Below the pieces are notes generated by a model. It was not told where the DNA came from. It saw nothing but the letters and a program-made list of their open reading frames with translations, and did not search any database. A stretch of DNA of 64,000 nucleotides from a bacterium (GTDB taxonomy: Bacteria; Desulfobacterota; Binatia; DP-6). The stretch covers positions 1,705,237-1,769,236 of the forward strand of contig JAHCID010000001.1 of assembly GCA_026129405.1 (NCBI GenBank), read 5' to 3'. This document shows, piece after piece, positions 1 to 11,000 of the stretch. Within the stretch, counting starts at the first letter, position 1; each line of letters begins with the position of its first letter. Both the position numbers and the translations under genes were made by a program.

Positions 1-1392
1 GAAGCCGCGCGCCGTGCGGCGCAGGCGCTCGCGGTCCTCCGCGCGCGCCGCGTGGACGGCGACGGCACCCCAGCCCTGCCCGTCGGCGCCGCGCAGCAGC
101 GTCGCGCTGCCGGTGCCGTCGAGCAGATCGGCGGCGAGCTGGCACAGCCGCTCGAACAGCACCGGCGTGTCGAGCGACGAGATCATCTGCTGGCCGACGC
201 GGGCGAGGGCCCCGGCGACGCGGGCCTCTTCCTCGAGGGCCCGGCGCGAGCGGGCCAGCTCGGCGTCGGCCAGACGCCGCTCCGTGACGTCGCGGCAGAT
301 GCTCTGCACGACGCGCGTCCCGCCCATGCTCGTCGTCGCAGCGCGGATCTCGACCGGAACCCGGGTGCCGTCCGGGCGCGCCACGTGCAGGTCGACCGCC
401 GTGGTGACGCCGCGGCCGGCGTGCGCGAGAAAGACCTCGCGGTAGCGCGCCCGCTCGGCTTCGGCGTGCAGCAGCTCCTGCGGCATCCCGATCAGCTCCG
501 CCGCCGTGCGCCCGGTGAGCTTCTCGGCGCTGCGGTTCGCGTCGAGGATGACGCCGGTGTCGAGGTCGGTGACCACGATCGCGTCGGAGGCGGCGTCGAG
601 CAGGTGGCGGTACTTGTCGCCCCACTCGCGGATGCGCGCGAGCAGCATCCACGACACGACGGCGCCCATCGACAGGAGCAGCAGCGCGACGCCGAAGGTG
701 ATGCGGATCGAGATCGTCTTGATGGCGCGCGCCCCCTCGGCCAGCGCCATCGAGAAACGGTCCTCGAGCGGCGTGACGCGCTCGTTGATGCGGTCGATCT
801 TGGGCAGGATGCGCGGCGTCGCCGGGCTGCGTCCGGACCGCATGCGGGCACGCACCGCACGCGCGAGATGGTCGAGCCGGGCGATCTCGCCGTCGGCGAT
901 CGTCCAGACGCGGATCGCCTCGTCGACGTAGCTCGCGTGCCGGAAGCGGCGGAAGAGCATGACCAGCCCGCCGATGTCGTCGGGGTGGTTGCGGCCGCGG
1001 CGAAAGCCCGCCGCGACGACGGCGAGGTCGGGCGTCGGCTTCTCCAGCTCGATGCGCGCCTGGCGGTCGCCCAGCGTGACGCCGACGGCGTCCTGGTAGC
1101 GCGCATAGTCGGCGTCGTCGCGCGTGTGGGCATAGCGCAGGAGATGCTGGACGGCGTCCTTCTGCGCCTTCGACCACAGGCCTTCGCCGCCGACGTAGGC
1201 GCGCACCGCGGAGAGGATCTCCATCTGCGCGCTGGTGAGGTAGAGCAGCGCCGCGGTGATCCCGACGAACAGCGCGATGACGAGCCCGAGCGTGCGCGCC
1301 GCGGGCCGGGCCGAGCTGATCGCCCGCGAGCGCCGGGCGACGGCGCGCGGAAGGCTGGGGGAAGGGCCGGCGGGGGGCTCGCGAGCTAGCAT
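1..1392 (-). CDS. Membrane sensor protein with PAS and GAF domains (C-terminus beyond window)
   Basis: The frame opens at ATG 1392 and runs without a stop to base 1, giving 464 visible residues; the C-terminus lies outside the window. The order is a basic N-terminus, a first membrane helix (about residues 36-56), an extracytoplasmic segment of about 170 residues, a second membrane helix (about 228-255), and a PAS domain beginning KYRHLLDAASDAIVVTDLDT with its PAC segment. The start of a GAF domain (RVGQQMISSLDTPVLFERL) follows. The layout is typical of sensor histidine kinases or diguanylate cyclases that read a periplasmic signal. The output domain is not visible, so kinase versus cyclase cannot be decided. 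It is on the same strand as the SurE-like gene upstream, 138 bases apart. Confidence 0.85.
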   Translation of the reverse strand, partial: MLAREPPAGPSPSLPRAVARRSRAISSARPAARTLGLVIALFVGITAALLYLTSAQMEILSAVRAYVGGEGLWSKAQKDAVQHLLRYAHTRDDADYARYQDAVGVTLGDRQARIELEKPTPDLAVVAAGFRRGRNHPDDIGGLVMLFRRFRHASYVDEAIRVWTIADGEIARLDHLARAVRARMRSGRSPATPRILPKIDRINERVTPLEDRFSMALAEGARAIKTISIRITFGVALLLLSMGAVVSWMLLARIREWGDKYRHLLDAASDAIVVTDLDTGVILDANRSAEKLTGRTAAELIGMPQELLHAEAERARYREVFLAHAGRGVTTAVDLHVARPDGTRVPVEIRAATTSMGGTRVVQSICRDVTERRLADAELARSRRALEEEARVAGALARVGQQMISSLDTPVLFERLCQLAADLLDGTGSATLLRGADGQGWGAVAVHAARAEDRERLRRTARGF

Positions 1393-1530
1393 GCGGGCCG
1401 GCGAAGCACCGGCGACGCCGGGCAGAGCAACGCGCGTGCCGAATCGTCGCCGCGCCCGGCATGCGATATCGAGTGGCGCGCGAACGGAGGCGCGTCACGT
1501 TTCTGCCGCTTCGTCGCAGGGATGCAGCGG

Positions 1531-2436
1531 TCAGAAGGGTATCTTCTCGAGCAGGCGGAGGGACTTGAGCCGCCGCGTGACGCCGCCGAGGTTCGCCCCG
1601 AGCGGCGTCACCGTGGCCCAGCCGGCCCTGAGGGCCTCGAGGTCGTTGGCGAACGCGCCGCTCGTCGGGACCTGGCAGTCGATCACGAACGGGCTCGTGG
1701 TCTGCACCACCGGCACCATGAGGGTGCCGGTGCCCGGCGTGTAGCCGGTGATCGTCGTGATCTCGCCGAGGGACGCGAGCACGACGCCGCGCGTCCTGCC
1801 GGTCGGGCAGGTCGGGAAGTTGACGTTCACGACCAGCGCGGTCGGCTCCTTCGGCGGCGACAGCTTGCTGCGCAGCGACTTGCTCGTGCGGAAGCGCTCC
1901 ACCAGCTGGGCGGTGTAGGTCGCGGCCTCCGTATAGTCGATGCCCGCCCCGAGCGCCGTGCTGACGGCGATGGCGGGGATATGGAAGCGCGCCGCGACGA
2001 GCGCCGCGCCGACCGTGCCCGACAGCTCGGTGAGGTTGCCGACGTTCTGGCCCGCGTTGATCCCGGAGACGACGAGGTCGGGCGGCACCGGCATCGCGTA
2101 GGTGACGCCGTAGAAGACCGTGTCGGCCGGGTAGCCGGCGACCGCGGTGGCGGGGAACGCGCCGGCGGTCGAGGACGGGAAGACGTTGACCGGGCCGGTG
2201 GTGAAGCTGTCGCCGGTGCCGCTCTGGTTGGTCGCCGGCGCGATCACCGTGATGGCGAGCGCGGGGTTCTGGCTGAGCGCCCGCACCACCGCATCGATGC
2301 CGGGGGCGCCGACGCCGTCGTCGTTCGTGACCAGCACGCGCAGCGGCGAGGGCGGCGCCGCGGCGGCGAGCGGGGCGAGCGTCGAGCTGACGGCGAGGAC
2401 GACGGCGGCGACGAGGTGGCGCATGCGGCCGAGCAT
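1531..2436 (-). CDS. Secreted SurE-family 5'/3'-nucleotidase (acid phosphatase)
   Basis: A 301-residue protein of the SurE phosphatase family, which removes phosphate from nucleoside monophosphates and related substrates using a divalent metal. The metal-binding start motif VTNDDG is at residues 38-43 and the second family motif SGINAGQNVGNLTELSGTVG lies mid-protein. Unlike the usual cytoplasmic SurE, about 26 hydrophobic residues ending in an alanine-rich stretch precede the fold and look like a Sec signal peptide, so a periplasmic or secreted phosphatase is inferred. The C-terminus is longer than in E. coli SurE. It sits alone between the sensor gene and an LLM oxidoreductase, all on the minus strand. 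Confidence 0.87.
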   Translation of the reverse strand: MLGRMRHLVAAVVLAVSSTLAPLAAAAPPSPLRVLVTNDDGVGAPGIDAVVRALSQNPALAITVIAPATNQSGTGDSFTTGPVNVFPSSTAGAFPATAVAGYPADTVFYGVTYAMPVPPDLVVSGINAGQNVGNLTELSGTVGAALVAARFHIPAIAVSTALGAGIDYTEAATYTAQLVERFRTSKSLRSKLSPPKEPTALVVNVNFPTCPTGRTRGVVLASLGEITTITGYTPGTGTLMVPVVQTTSPFVIDCQVPTSGAFANDLEALRAGWATVTPLGANLGGVTRRLKSLRLLEKIPF

Positions 2437-2497
2437 CGCCCGGGCACGGCGCGAGAGGCAAGCAGAAAGACGCGCGGTCGTGACGACGCGTCGCAGC

Positions 2498-3520
<1,023 letters not shown>

Positions 3521-3680
3521 GCGCCGGTGTACGGAGCCGGCCCCGGCCGAGTCAACCGAATCGGCGACCCGCACGCTCGCGGGACGCGGGCGACGAGCCC
3601 GCCTCGGCTCGCACGCGCGGCGCCGAGCCGCGTCGGGAGCGTCGGGCGCCCGCCGTGGGACGGGCGCCCGAGCCGCGGCG

Positions 3681-4739
3681 TCACGGGCGCGCTTCGAGGA
3701 CGAGGTTGAAGGGCGTCTCGGTGGCGCGGCGGATGCGGGTGAAGCCCGCCTCCTCGAGCACCGCGCGTAGGCGCGCCTCGCCCGCCTGGGCACCGAGCGC
3801 CGCGCCCACCTCCTGCGAGAGCGACGCCGGCGTGCAGACCAGCGTCGAGACCGAGTAGAAGATGCGGCCGATCGGGTTGTGGTTGTCCTCGGCCGCGTCG
3901 TGCGCGAACGGCTCGACGAGCATCCAGGTGCCGTCCGAGGCGAGCGACGCGCGCACGTGGCGTGCGGCGCCCAGGGGGTCGCCCATGTCGTGCAGGCAGT
4001 CGAAGAACGTCACGAGATCGTAGTCGCGGCCCGGATAGGTCTTGGCCGCCGCGACCTCGAAGCGGCAGCGCTCGCCGACGCCGGCGGCGCGGGCCCGCTC
4101 CGTCGCCGCCGCGATCGAGGGCGGGTGGTAGTCGAAGCCCGTGATGCGCGCGTTCGGGAACGCCCGCGCCAGGATCACCGTCGACGCGCCGTGGCCGCAG
4201 CCGACGTCCGCCACCGTGCCGCCGCGCTCGAGCTTCTCGCGTACGCCGTCGAGCGCGGGCAGCCACTCGTCGACGAGATGCGCCGCATAGCCCGGCCGGA
4301 AGAAGCGCTCCGTGCCGCAGAACAGCTCCGGGTCGTGCTCGTGCCAGCCGAGGCCGGCGCCGCTGCGGAACCGCTCGACGATCTTCGGCGTCGCGCGCAT
4401 GGCTGCGGTCATGCCCTGGAAGCCGCCCAGCACGCACGCTGGGCTGTCCTCCTCGGTGAGGCACACCGCGTGCGCCTCGGGCAGCGTGTAGCGGCGCGTC
4501 GCCGGGTCGTAGGTCACGTAGCCGGCGGCCGCCTGGGCGTTCAGCCATTCGCGCACGTAGCGCTCGGCGGTGCCCGTGCGCGCCGCCAGCGTCGCGGCGT
4601 CGGTCGGGCCGCCCTCGGCCATGGCGCGGTAGAGCCCGAGCTTGTCGCCGATCACGACCATCGCCGCGGTCAGGGCCGAGCCGAGATCGCCGAGGGCCTT
4701 CTGGGTGAATTCCATCACCGCTGCTTCGCTCGTCGCCAT
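3681..4739 (-). CDS. Class I SAM-dependent methyltransferase with N-terminal winged helix
   Basis: A 352-residue protein with a winged-helix dimerisation region (about residues 20-95, including [20 protein letters not shown]) followed by a Rossmann methyltransferase domain. The SAM-binding motif I is [19 protein letters not shown] and is followed by [11 protein letters not shown]. The build is that of O-methyltransferase-like proteins; a closely related group in mycobacteria and deltaproteobacteria is annotated only as a class I methyltransferase. A good Shine-Dalgarno AGGAGG lies 9 bases before ATG 4739. The methyl acceptor is unknown. Neighbouring genes are on the same strand, but 160-177 bases separate it from them, so it may be transcribed alone. 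Confidence 0.88.
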   Translation of the reverse strand: MATSEAAVMEFTQKALGDLGSALTAAMVVIGDKLGLYRAMAEGGPTDAATLAARTGTAERYVREWLNAQAAAGYVTYDPATRRYTLPEAHAVCLTEEDSPACVLGGFQGMTAAMRATPKIVERFRSGAGLGWHEHDPELFCGTERFFRPGYAAHLVDEWLPALDGVREKLERGGTVADVGCGHGASTVILARAFPNARITGFDYHPPSIAAATERARAAGVGERCRFEVAAAKTYPGRDYDLVTFFDCLHDMGDPLGAARHVRASLASDGTWMLVEPFAHDAAEDNHNPIGRIFYSVSTLVCTPASLSQEVGAALGAQAGEARLRAVLEEAGFTRIRRATETPFNLVLEARP

Positions 4740-4916
4740 CGTCGGATCCTCCTGTAGGGGCAGGCTCCGGGGCGTGCGCGCGACGGCTCCCAGCGGATGC
4801 GACGTCGCGCGGACGCGTGGGCCGCCCCGTACGACGGGTGCGTGGAACGGTCCCCTTCTACGCCTCCCGGCTGGAAAAAGCTCCCGCCGTCCGCTCCGCG
4901 ACCCGTGCCCGCCGCG

Positions 4917-6028
4917 TCAGAGTGCGGGATCGAGGAGCGACGTGAAGCCCGACGGCGCGTGCGGCCCGAGCACCAGCTGCTCGAAGACCGCGAGCCCCTC
5001 GCGGTCGCCGCAGCGCGCGCGGCAGAGCTGCTGCACGTGCAGGTGGCGCGGGTCCATCGGATCGAGGTCGGCGAGCGCCCACTCGCGCGCGTCGACCGCC
5101 AGCTCGCCCTTCCACATGCCGTGCCCCCACTCGGGGTCGAGGTAGCCGAGGCCCAGCATCTGGAACGTGAGCAGCGGCTCCAGCGTCGTCACCAGCGGCT
5201 CGCCGCGGTGCGGGCGCAACGTCAGCGTGGCACGCCGGGCCCGGCGCGTGCCCGGCTGCCACACGATCTCGTGGCCGACCGACGCCATCGGCGTGGCCGT
5301 GCCTTCGTCGAAGGCGCCGGTTCCGGCGACGGCGCCGCTCGTGTGCCACGGGCGGCCGTCGCCGTCCTCGTTCACGGTGAGATGGGTGCAGACGTCGTCG
5401 AAGTGCGTCGGTGCCCAGAGCCAGAAGAACTGCGGCGGCATCGCCGGAGCACCTGCATCGGGCTCGCCCACGGGGCGCACGCCCCACGAGCGGTCGCGTA
5501 CGCCGGGGGTGCGCGTCGGGTCGACGACGATCTCCTCGTCGCCGACACGCAGCAGGCCTTCCCAGAAGCCGAACTGGTGAGCCGCGTCAGGTCCATCACT
5601 ACGCGGTGCTGCGGCCGCCAGTGGAAGCGCGGCTCCTCGATCGGGCAGGTGCGGGCGTAGAAGGCGAGGTCGGCCTCCAGCCCGTGCTCCGGCGCGCGCA
5701 CGCGGACGTGCAGCATGCGCAGCGGCTCGAGCACCTTCACGCGGATCGGCCCGACCACGGACTCGGCCCGCTCGTCGGGGGCGAGGCGCGACGCACGCAC
5801 CGAGTACTGGCGCCCGCGATGGACGACGCTGAAGGCGGCGTCCATCACCCGGCGGTTCGGGTAGAGCCCGAGCGCACAGCCGAAGAAGAGGTCGGCGTCG
5901 CGGGTGAAGCCGTTGAAGAAGTAGCGGTCGTAGGCGTTCCGGTCGCCGCTGGCCGGATGGGCCACGGGCTCCGGCGTCTGGTGGACGAGGTAGTCGTCGA
6001 AGCGGGTCAGCATGGCCGCAGCCTTCAC
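4917..6028 (-). CDS. Conserved protein of unknown function, frameshifted near 5577
   Basis: Two overlapping frames make one protein of about 370 residues. The first part (GTG 6028, residues MKAAAMLTRFDDYLVHQT onward) includes NAYDRYFFNGFTRDADLFFG and LGLYPNRRVMDAAFS. After MDLTRL it loses frame, and the other frame continues HQFGFWEGLLRVGDEEIVVD to the stop at 4917. Restoring one base around 5577-5590 joins them. The protein is rich in beta strands and resembles uncharacterised families found in mycobacteria and deltaproteobacteria; I cannot assign an activity. The GTG start overlaps the upstream stop (GTGA), arguing for translational coupling with the helical protein and kinase-fold gene before it. 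ATG 6013 is the alternative start. The missing base may be a sequencing indel. Confidence 0.7.
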
Positions 6029-6486
6029 CCTTTCGATATCTCTTCGAGCAACGACGGCTTCAGCACCGCGACGTCGCGCATGGCCTGGCCGCCGAGGTGC
6101 GCGGCCAGGGCGGCATGCGCGGGCGCGGCGACGGCCGACGGGAGCGACGGCAGCACGGTGAACGCCGCCACCACGGCCGCGCGCAGAGCCGCGACCCGCG
6201 CGGCGAGCGGCTCGGCGGGCACCGCCGCGAGCGCCGCGGCCAGCGGCGGCGGCACGCTGCCGAGCGCCATCACCGCGGCGTCGAGCGCCTCGGCGGCGGA
6301 CTCGGCCTCGGCGGCGAGCAGCTCGGGACGGATGGCGATGCGCTCGCGCAGGTTGTGCAGCAGGTCGAGCACGGCGAACAGTTGTCCGCGTGCGTAGCGG
6401 TCGTCGAGCGCCGGGGCGACGACGGTGCGCAGCGTGTGCAGCACGCCGTCGACGAGCCGCTCGAGCGGCAGGTGGCCGGCGCTCAT
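6025..6486 (-). CDS. Small helical protein, partner of the kinase-fold gene
   Basis: A 153-residue, mostly alpha-helical, Ala/Leu-rich protein starting MSAGHLPLERLVDGVLHTLR. It contains PALDDRYARGQLFAVLDLLHNL, which resembles small helical proteins (DUF6285-like) often encoded next to phosphotransferase and acyl-CoA dehydrogenase genes; that family assignment is tentative. ATG 6486 overlaps the upstream kinase-fold stop (ATGA), and its own stop overlaps the next start (GTGA). The three genes therefore form a tight, translationally coupled operon. No signal peptide or membrane helix is visible. Confidence 0.75.
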   Translation of the reverse strand: MSAGHLPLERLVDGVLHTLRTVVAPALDDRYARGQLFAVLDLLHNLRERIAIRPELLAAEAESAAEALDAAVMALGSVPPPLAAALAAVPAEPLAARVAALRAAVVAAFTVLPSLPSAVAAPAHAALAAHLGGQAMRDVAVLKPSLLEEISKG

Positions 6487-7529
6487 GCGAGCCACCCGCG
6501 CACCATGCCGAGCAGGAGGTGGAGGTAGGGCAGCTGGTGGTCGAAGATCGCCATCCGCGGGTCCGTCGTGCGGCCGTCGCGATACGCGCGCAGGCCGGTC
6601 ATCATGATGGCGATCATCTTGACGATCGCCAGCACGTCGTAGAACGCCACGCGGCCCGGCTCGACCGTGCGGCCGCTGGCCGCCGTGTACTGCGCGGCGA
6701 GCTCGTCGGGCGGGACGAGGCCGGCGGCGAACGGCGTGCCGGCGCGCCACATGGCCGACGCGCACCAGGCGAGGTCCTCGAGCGGATCGCCGAGGTGGAC
6801 CATCTCCCAATCGAGGACGCCGGAGAGCCGTGCGACGCCCGTGTCGCGCACGACGAGGAAGTTGCCGAGGCGGTAGTCGCCGTGGACCAGCGTCACCTCG
6901 TCGCACGACGGCAGGTTCGCGCGCAGCCACGCGAGCGCCTCGGCGAGCGGCGGATCGATCGACAGCCCGCTCGCGGCGATGCGCGCCTCCCAGCGGGCGA
7001 GCTCGGTGCGCGCGGTGGTGAGGCCCGTGCCCGGGTCGCCGAGGAAGCCGAGCCCGCGCGCGCGCCAGTCGATCGCGTGCAGGCGGGCCAGCGCCGCGAC
7101 GACGTCGGCGGCGAGCGCCGGGCGGTCGGCGTCGGCGAACGGTCCCGTGCCGTCGGGGCCCGGCGCCGGCACCGGGGCGTCGCCCGGCAGGCGCGCCATC
7201 ACGTAGAACGGGCGCTCCAGCACGGCCGGGTCGCGGGTGAACCAGGGCGTCGGCGGCGAGGGCAGGGGATCGTCGGAGAGCGCGTGCAGCACGCGGAACT
7301 CGGGCTCGAGATCGTAGGGCTCGAGCAGCCCGGCGACGGGCTCGCGCTTCGCGACCCAGGCGGTGCGCTCCAGCCGCCCGGCGCGCTCGCACTCGACGTC
7401 GAAGGTGAACGTCTCCTGCGAGAAGCCCTCGGTGCTGCGTCCGAGCGCGGTCACGCGGACGGCCCGGGCGTCCGGCAGCTGCGTCGCGACGAACTGCTCG
7501 AGACGCACGGCGAGCGACGGGTCGTCCAT
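6483..7529 (-). CDS. Phosphotransferase-family protein (aminoglycoside phosphotransferase fold)
   Basis: A 348-residue kinase-fold protein. The catalytic-loop equivalent is LVHGDYRLGNFLV and the metal-binding segment is VLDWEMVHLGDPLEDLAWC, matching the APH/choline-kinase superfamily. It resembles the group related to the kinase domain of ACAD10/ACAD11, which phosphorylates hydroxyacyl-CoA in animals and is common in high-GC bacteria that degrade lipids. The substrate is an inference and could differ. It is the first gene of a three-gene coupled operon running to 4917. The start ATG 7529 lies 133 bases from the divergent small membrane gene, leaving room for a shared promoter region. Confidence 0.87.
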   Translation of the reverse strand: MDDPSLAVRLEQFVATQLPDARAVRVTALGRSTEGFSQETFTFDVECERAGRLERTAWVAKREPVAGLLEPYDLEPEFRVLHALSDDPLPSPPTPWFTRDPAVLERPFYVMARLPGDAPVPAPGPDGTGPFADADRPALAADVVAALARLHAIDWRARGLGFLGDPGTGLTTARTELARWEARIAASGLSIDPPLAEALAWLRANLPSCDEVTLVHGDYRLGNFLVVRDTGVARLSGVLDWEMVHLGDPLEDLAWCASAMWRAGTPFAAGLVPPDELAAQYTAASGRTVEPGRVAFYDVLAIVKMIAIMMTGLRAYRDGRTTDPRMAIFDHQLPYLHLLLGMVRGWLA

Positions 7530-7662
7530 CGGCGCGCGGCAGCATGCCCCTGCCGCGCCGGCGGCTCAAGCGCGGGTGCCCGCCGCGCGCGCTGCTACGG
7601 GGGCCGCGCGAAGGGCGGCGCGGTTCCCTTTCGACCGCCGCGGCAGTACAGACGGGCGCACC

Positions 7663-8031
7663 GTGTCGGTGCCGTATCCGCTCGTCTGCGCGCTGCTCGG
7701 CGTCGTGCTCGGCGTCGTCCCCGCCTTCGTGCACGGCCCGATCCCGCAGAAGTACGATGTCCTCTACATCCAGGGCAGCGTCGCGGTGTGGGGGTGGTAC
7801 GTGGCGCGGTCGCTGATCGGCGTCCTCGTCGGCATCACGACCTGGCCGTCGCCGTGGTGGCTGCGCGGGCCGCTGTGCGGCGCGATCATGCTCGTGCCGC
7901 TGTCGTTCGTGTCCCTCGCCACGCCGGGGTGCGGGGCGCCCTGCGCGGCGTCCAACCTCACCTCCGCGGTGACGATCGGCCTCGTCGTCGCCGGCCTGGC
8001 GCGCGCGATCACGGGGCGCAGCCACCGCTGA
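7663..8031 (+). CDS. Small integral membrane protein
   Basis: A 122-residue frame from GTG 7663 with three or four hydrophobic segments: VCALLGVVLGVVPAFV, VARSLIGVLVGITTW, a central GPLCGAIMLVPLSFVSL and a C-terminal TSAVTIGLVVAGLARAI. I do not recognise the family. It lies 15 bases before the tandem cyclase start on the same strand, so co-transcription is likely and a membrane partner role is conceivable. The upstream part of the same open frame is low-complexity and was excluded. Coding status rests on the hydrophobic pattern and context only. Confidence 0.55.
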   Translation: MSVPYPLVCALLGVVLGVVPAFVHGPIPQKYDVLYIQGSVAVWGWYVARSLIGVLVGITTWPSPWWLRGPLCGAIMLVPLSFVSLATPGCGAPCAASNLTSAVTIGLVVAGLARAITGRSHR

Positions 8032-8046
8032 CCGCGGGCGATCGCC

Positions 8047-11000
8047 ATGGCCGTCCCCGATCCGCCCCGCCAGAGCCTGCGCCGGCAGGCGACGGTCGTC
8101 TACGCCGACATCTCGGGCTTCACGGCGCTGTCGGAGCGCCTCGATCCCGAGGAGGTGACGGCGGTGATGAACCAGGTCTTCGAGATCCTGGAGGGCATCG
8201 TCATCGCGCACGGCGGGACGGTCAACAAGTACATCGGCGACTGCGTGCTGGCGGTGTTCGGCCTCGCCGCGCCCGACCCGGCGGCGCCGGCGCACGCGGT
8301 ACAGGCCGCGCTCGAGATGCGCGCGGCGATCCACCACTACAACCTGAACGCCGGCGCCGGCGCGCCGCCGCTCGACATCCACATGGGCATCGAGACGGGC
8401 CTCGTGGTCGCGGGCGAGATCGGCGGTGCGCACCGGCGCGAGTTCGCCGTCATGGGCGACACCGTGGCGCTCGCGGCGCGGCTCGAGGACGTCTCGGCGA
8501 AGGGCGACATCTGCGTCGGGCCGGCGACCTGGGAGGCGACGCGCGACGCCTTCCACTACCGCGCGACGGAGCCGCTCGTGCCGCGCGCGGGCACGGCACC
8601 CGTCGCCGTGCACGCGCTGCTGTCCGCGAAGCCGCGCGCCGGCCGCGTGAAGCGCGACAGCGAGCGACGCCAGGCGACGGTGCTCTTCGCCGATCTCGTC
8701 GGCTTCGACGCGCTCGTGCCGCACCTGTCGCCGCAGAACCTGACGCAGCTCCTGAACCGCTGCTTCGGCCTCATGGAGGAGATCGTGCGCCGCTACGGCG
8801 GCGTCGTCGACAAGTACATCGGCGAGTGCGTGATGGCGCTCTTCGGTGTGCCCAACGCGATCGAGAACGCCCCGCAGCAGGCGGTGAACGCGGCGATCGA
8901 GATGCGCAGCCGCCTGGAGGCGTTCGGCCGCGCGCAGGGGCTGCCGACGCCGCTCGGCGTCCACATGGGGATCAACACCGGGCTCGTCATCGCCGGCGAG
9001 ATCGGCGGCCGCGTGAAGCGCGACTTCACCGTCATGGGCGACACGGTGAACCTGGCGTCGCGCCTGAAGGACGCCGCGCCCACCGGCGTCGTCCACGTCG
9101 GCCCGGAGACCTACCGCTGGACGAAGGACACGTTCGCGTTCGACCCGCCGCAGCCGATGACGCTGGCGGGGAAGGCGCAGCGCGTTCCGGTGCGGGCACT
9201 GGCGTCCGTGCGCGGGCAGGTGCACCGCACGCAGGTCGCCGTCGCCGACCGCACCGTGTCGTCGCCGCTCGTCGGCCGTGACGACGAGCGGCGCCGTCTC
9301 GAAGGCTGCCTCGCGCGCGCGCTCGCCGGCGACGGCGGCATCGTCAGCGTCGTCGGCGAGGCGGGGGTCGGGAAGTCGCGCCTGGTGGCCGAGGTGCTGC
9401 GCTGGGAGCCGCTCGCCGCGGCGACGGTGCTGGAGGGCCGCTCGACGTCGATCGGTCAGACGCTGAGCTTCCACCCCTTCATCGACCTGCTGCGCCGCTG
9501 GGCCGGCGTCGGCGACGACGACGCCGAGACCGCCGCCGGCGCGAAGCTCGCGCACGCCGTCGGCACCCTCCTGCCCGACGAGGCCGACGAGGTCCTGCCG
9601 TTCGTGGCGACGCTCATGGGCATGCGCCTGCGCGGGGCGCACGCCGAGCGCCTCCACGGCATCGACGGCGAGGCCCTCGAGAAGCTCATCTTCCGCAACG
9701 TCCGGCGCCTGTTCCAAGCGCTCGCCGCGACGCGCCCGCTGGTGCTCGTGTTCGAGGATCTGCACTGGGCCGACCGCTCGTCGGTGCAGCTGCTCGAGGC
9801 GCTGCTGCGGCTGGTCGTCGACCAGCCGGTGCTCTTCGTGCACGTCTTCCGGCCGGACTACGCGGACACGGCCGAGCGCATCCTGCGCAGCGCGCTCGAC
9901 GCCCACGCCGCGCGGCACACCGAGGTGCGCATCGAGCCGCTGGGCGCGGCAGACGCGAGCCGCCTCGTGCAGAACCTCCTCGAGATCGAGGACCTCCCCG
10001 CCGCCACGCGCGCGCTCATCACGCACAAGGCCGAGGGCAACCCATTCTACCTCGAGGAGGTGGTGCGCGCGCTGATCGACCAGGGCGCGGTGGAGTATGC
10101 GGACGGCGGCTACCGCGTGACGGCCCGGATCGAGCGCGTCGTCATCCCCGGGACGATCCAGGAGGTCGTGATGGCGCGCGTCGACCGGCTCGACGAGCCG
10201 ACGCGCCGGCTCCTCCAGGTCGCGTCGGTCATCGGGCGGCAGTTCTACTACCGCATCATCGCCGAGATCATGCGTCGCCGCGGCGGCAGCGATGCGACGC
10301 TCGACGCGGAGCTGGCCCGGCTCCAGGACAAGCAGCTCCTGCTGCGCCGCGGGGGGAGCTTCGGCGTCGCCGTGGGTGGGGGCGGCGTCGCGCAGGAGCT
10401 CGAGTTCGTCTTCAAGCACGCGCTCGCGCAGGAGACGGTCTACGACTCCCTGCTGCAGAAGACGCGCCGGGAGTTCCACCAGCTCGTCGCGGACTCGATC
10501 GAAGCCTCGTTCGCGGAGCGGCTCGGCGACTTCTACGGCATGCTGGCCTACCACTACAGCCGGGCCGACGACCTGCCGAAGGCGGAGGAGTTCCTCTTCA
10601 AGGCGGGCGACGTCGCCGCACGCTCGGCGGCGTCGAGCGAGGCGTTGCAGCTGTTCCGCGAGGCGTCGCGCATCTACCTCGTGATCCACGGCGACGGCGG
10701 CGACCCCGCGCGCAAGGCGCTGCTCGAGAAGAACATCGGCTACGCGCTGCTGAACACCGGCAAGCTCACCGAGTCGATCGGCCACTTCGACCGCGCGCTC
10801 GAGCACATGGGCTCCGGTCTCGCCCAGGGCGCGACGGCGCGGTACGCCCGGTTCGCGCGCGACATGACGGCGGTGCTCTACGGCGTCTTCGTGCCGCCGC
10901 GCCGCGGTCGCCGGCCCCCGGTCAGCGCGCGCGAGCGCGAGACGTTCGAGATCATGTTCCGCCGCTTCCGCGCGCTCACGACGAGCGATCCCCAACGCAT

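Noticed and set aside
3521..3793. N-terminal extension of the LLM oxidoreductase
   Set aside because: The extra 91 residues are Arg/Ala-rich, overlap the methyltransferase gene, and are not part of the luciferase-like fold.
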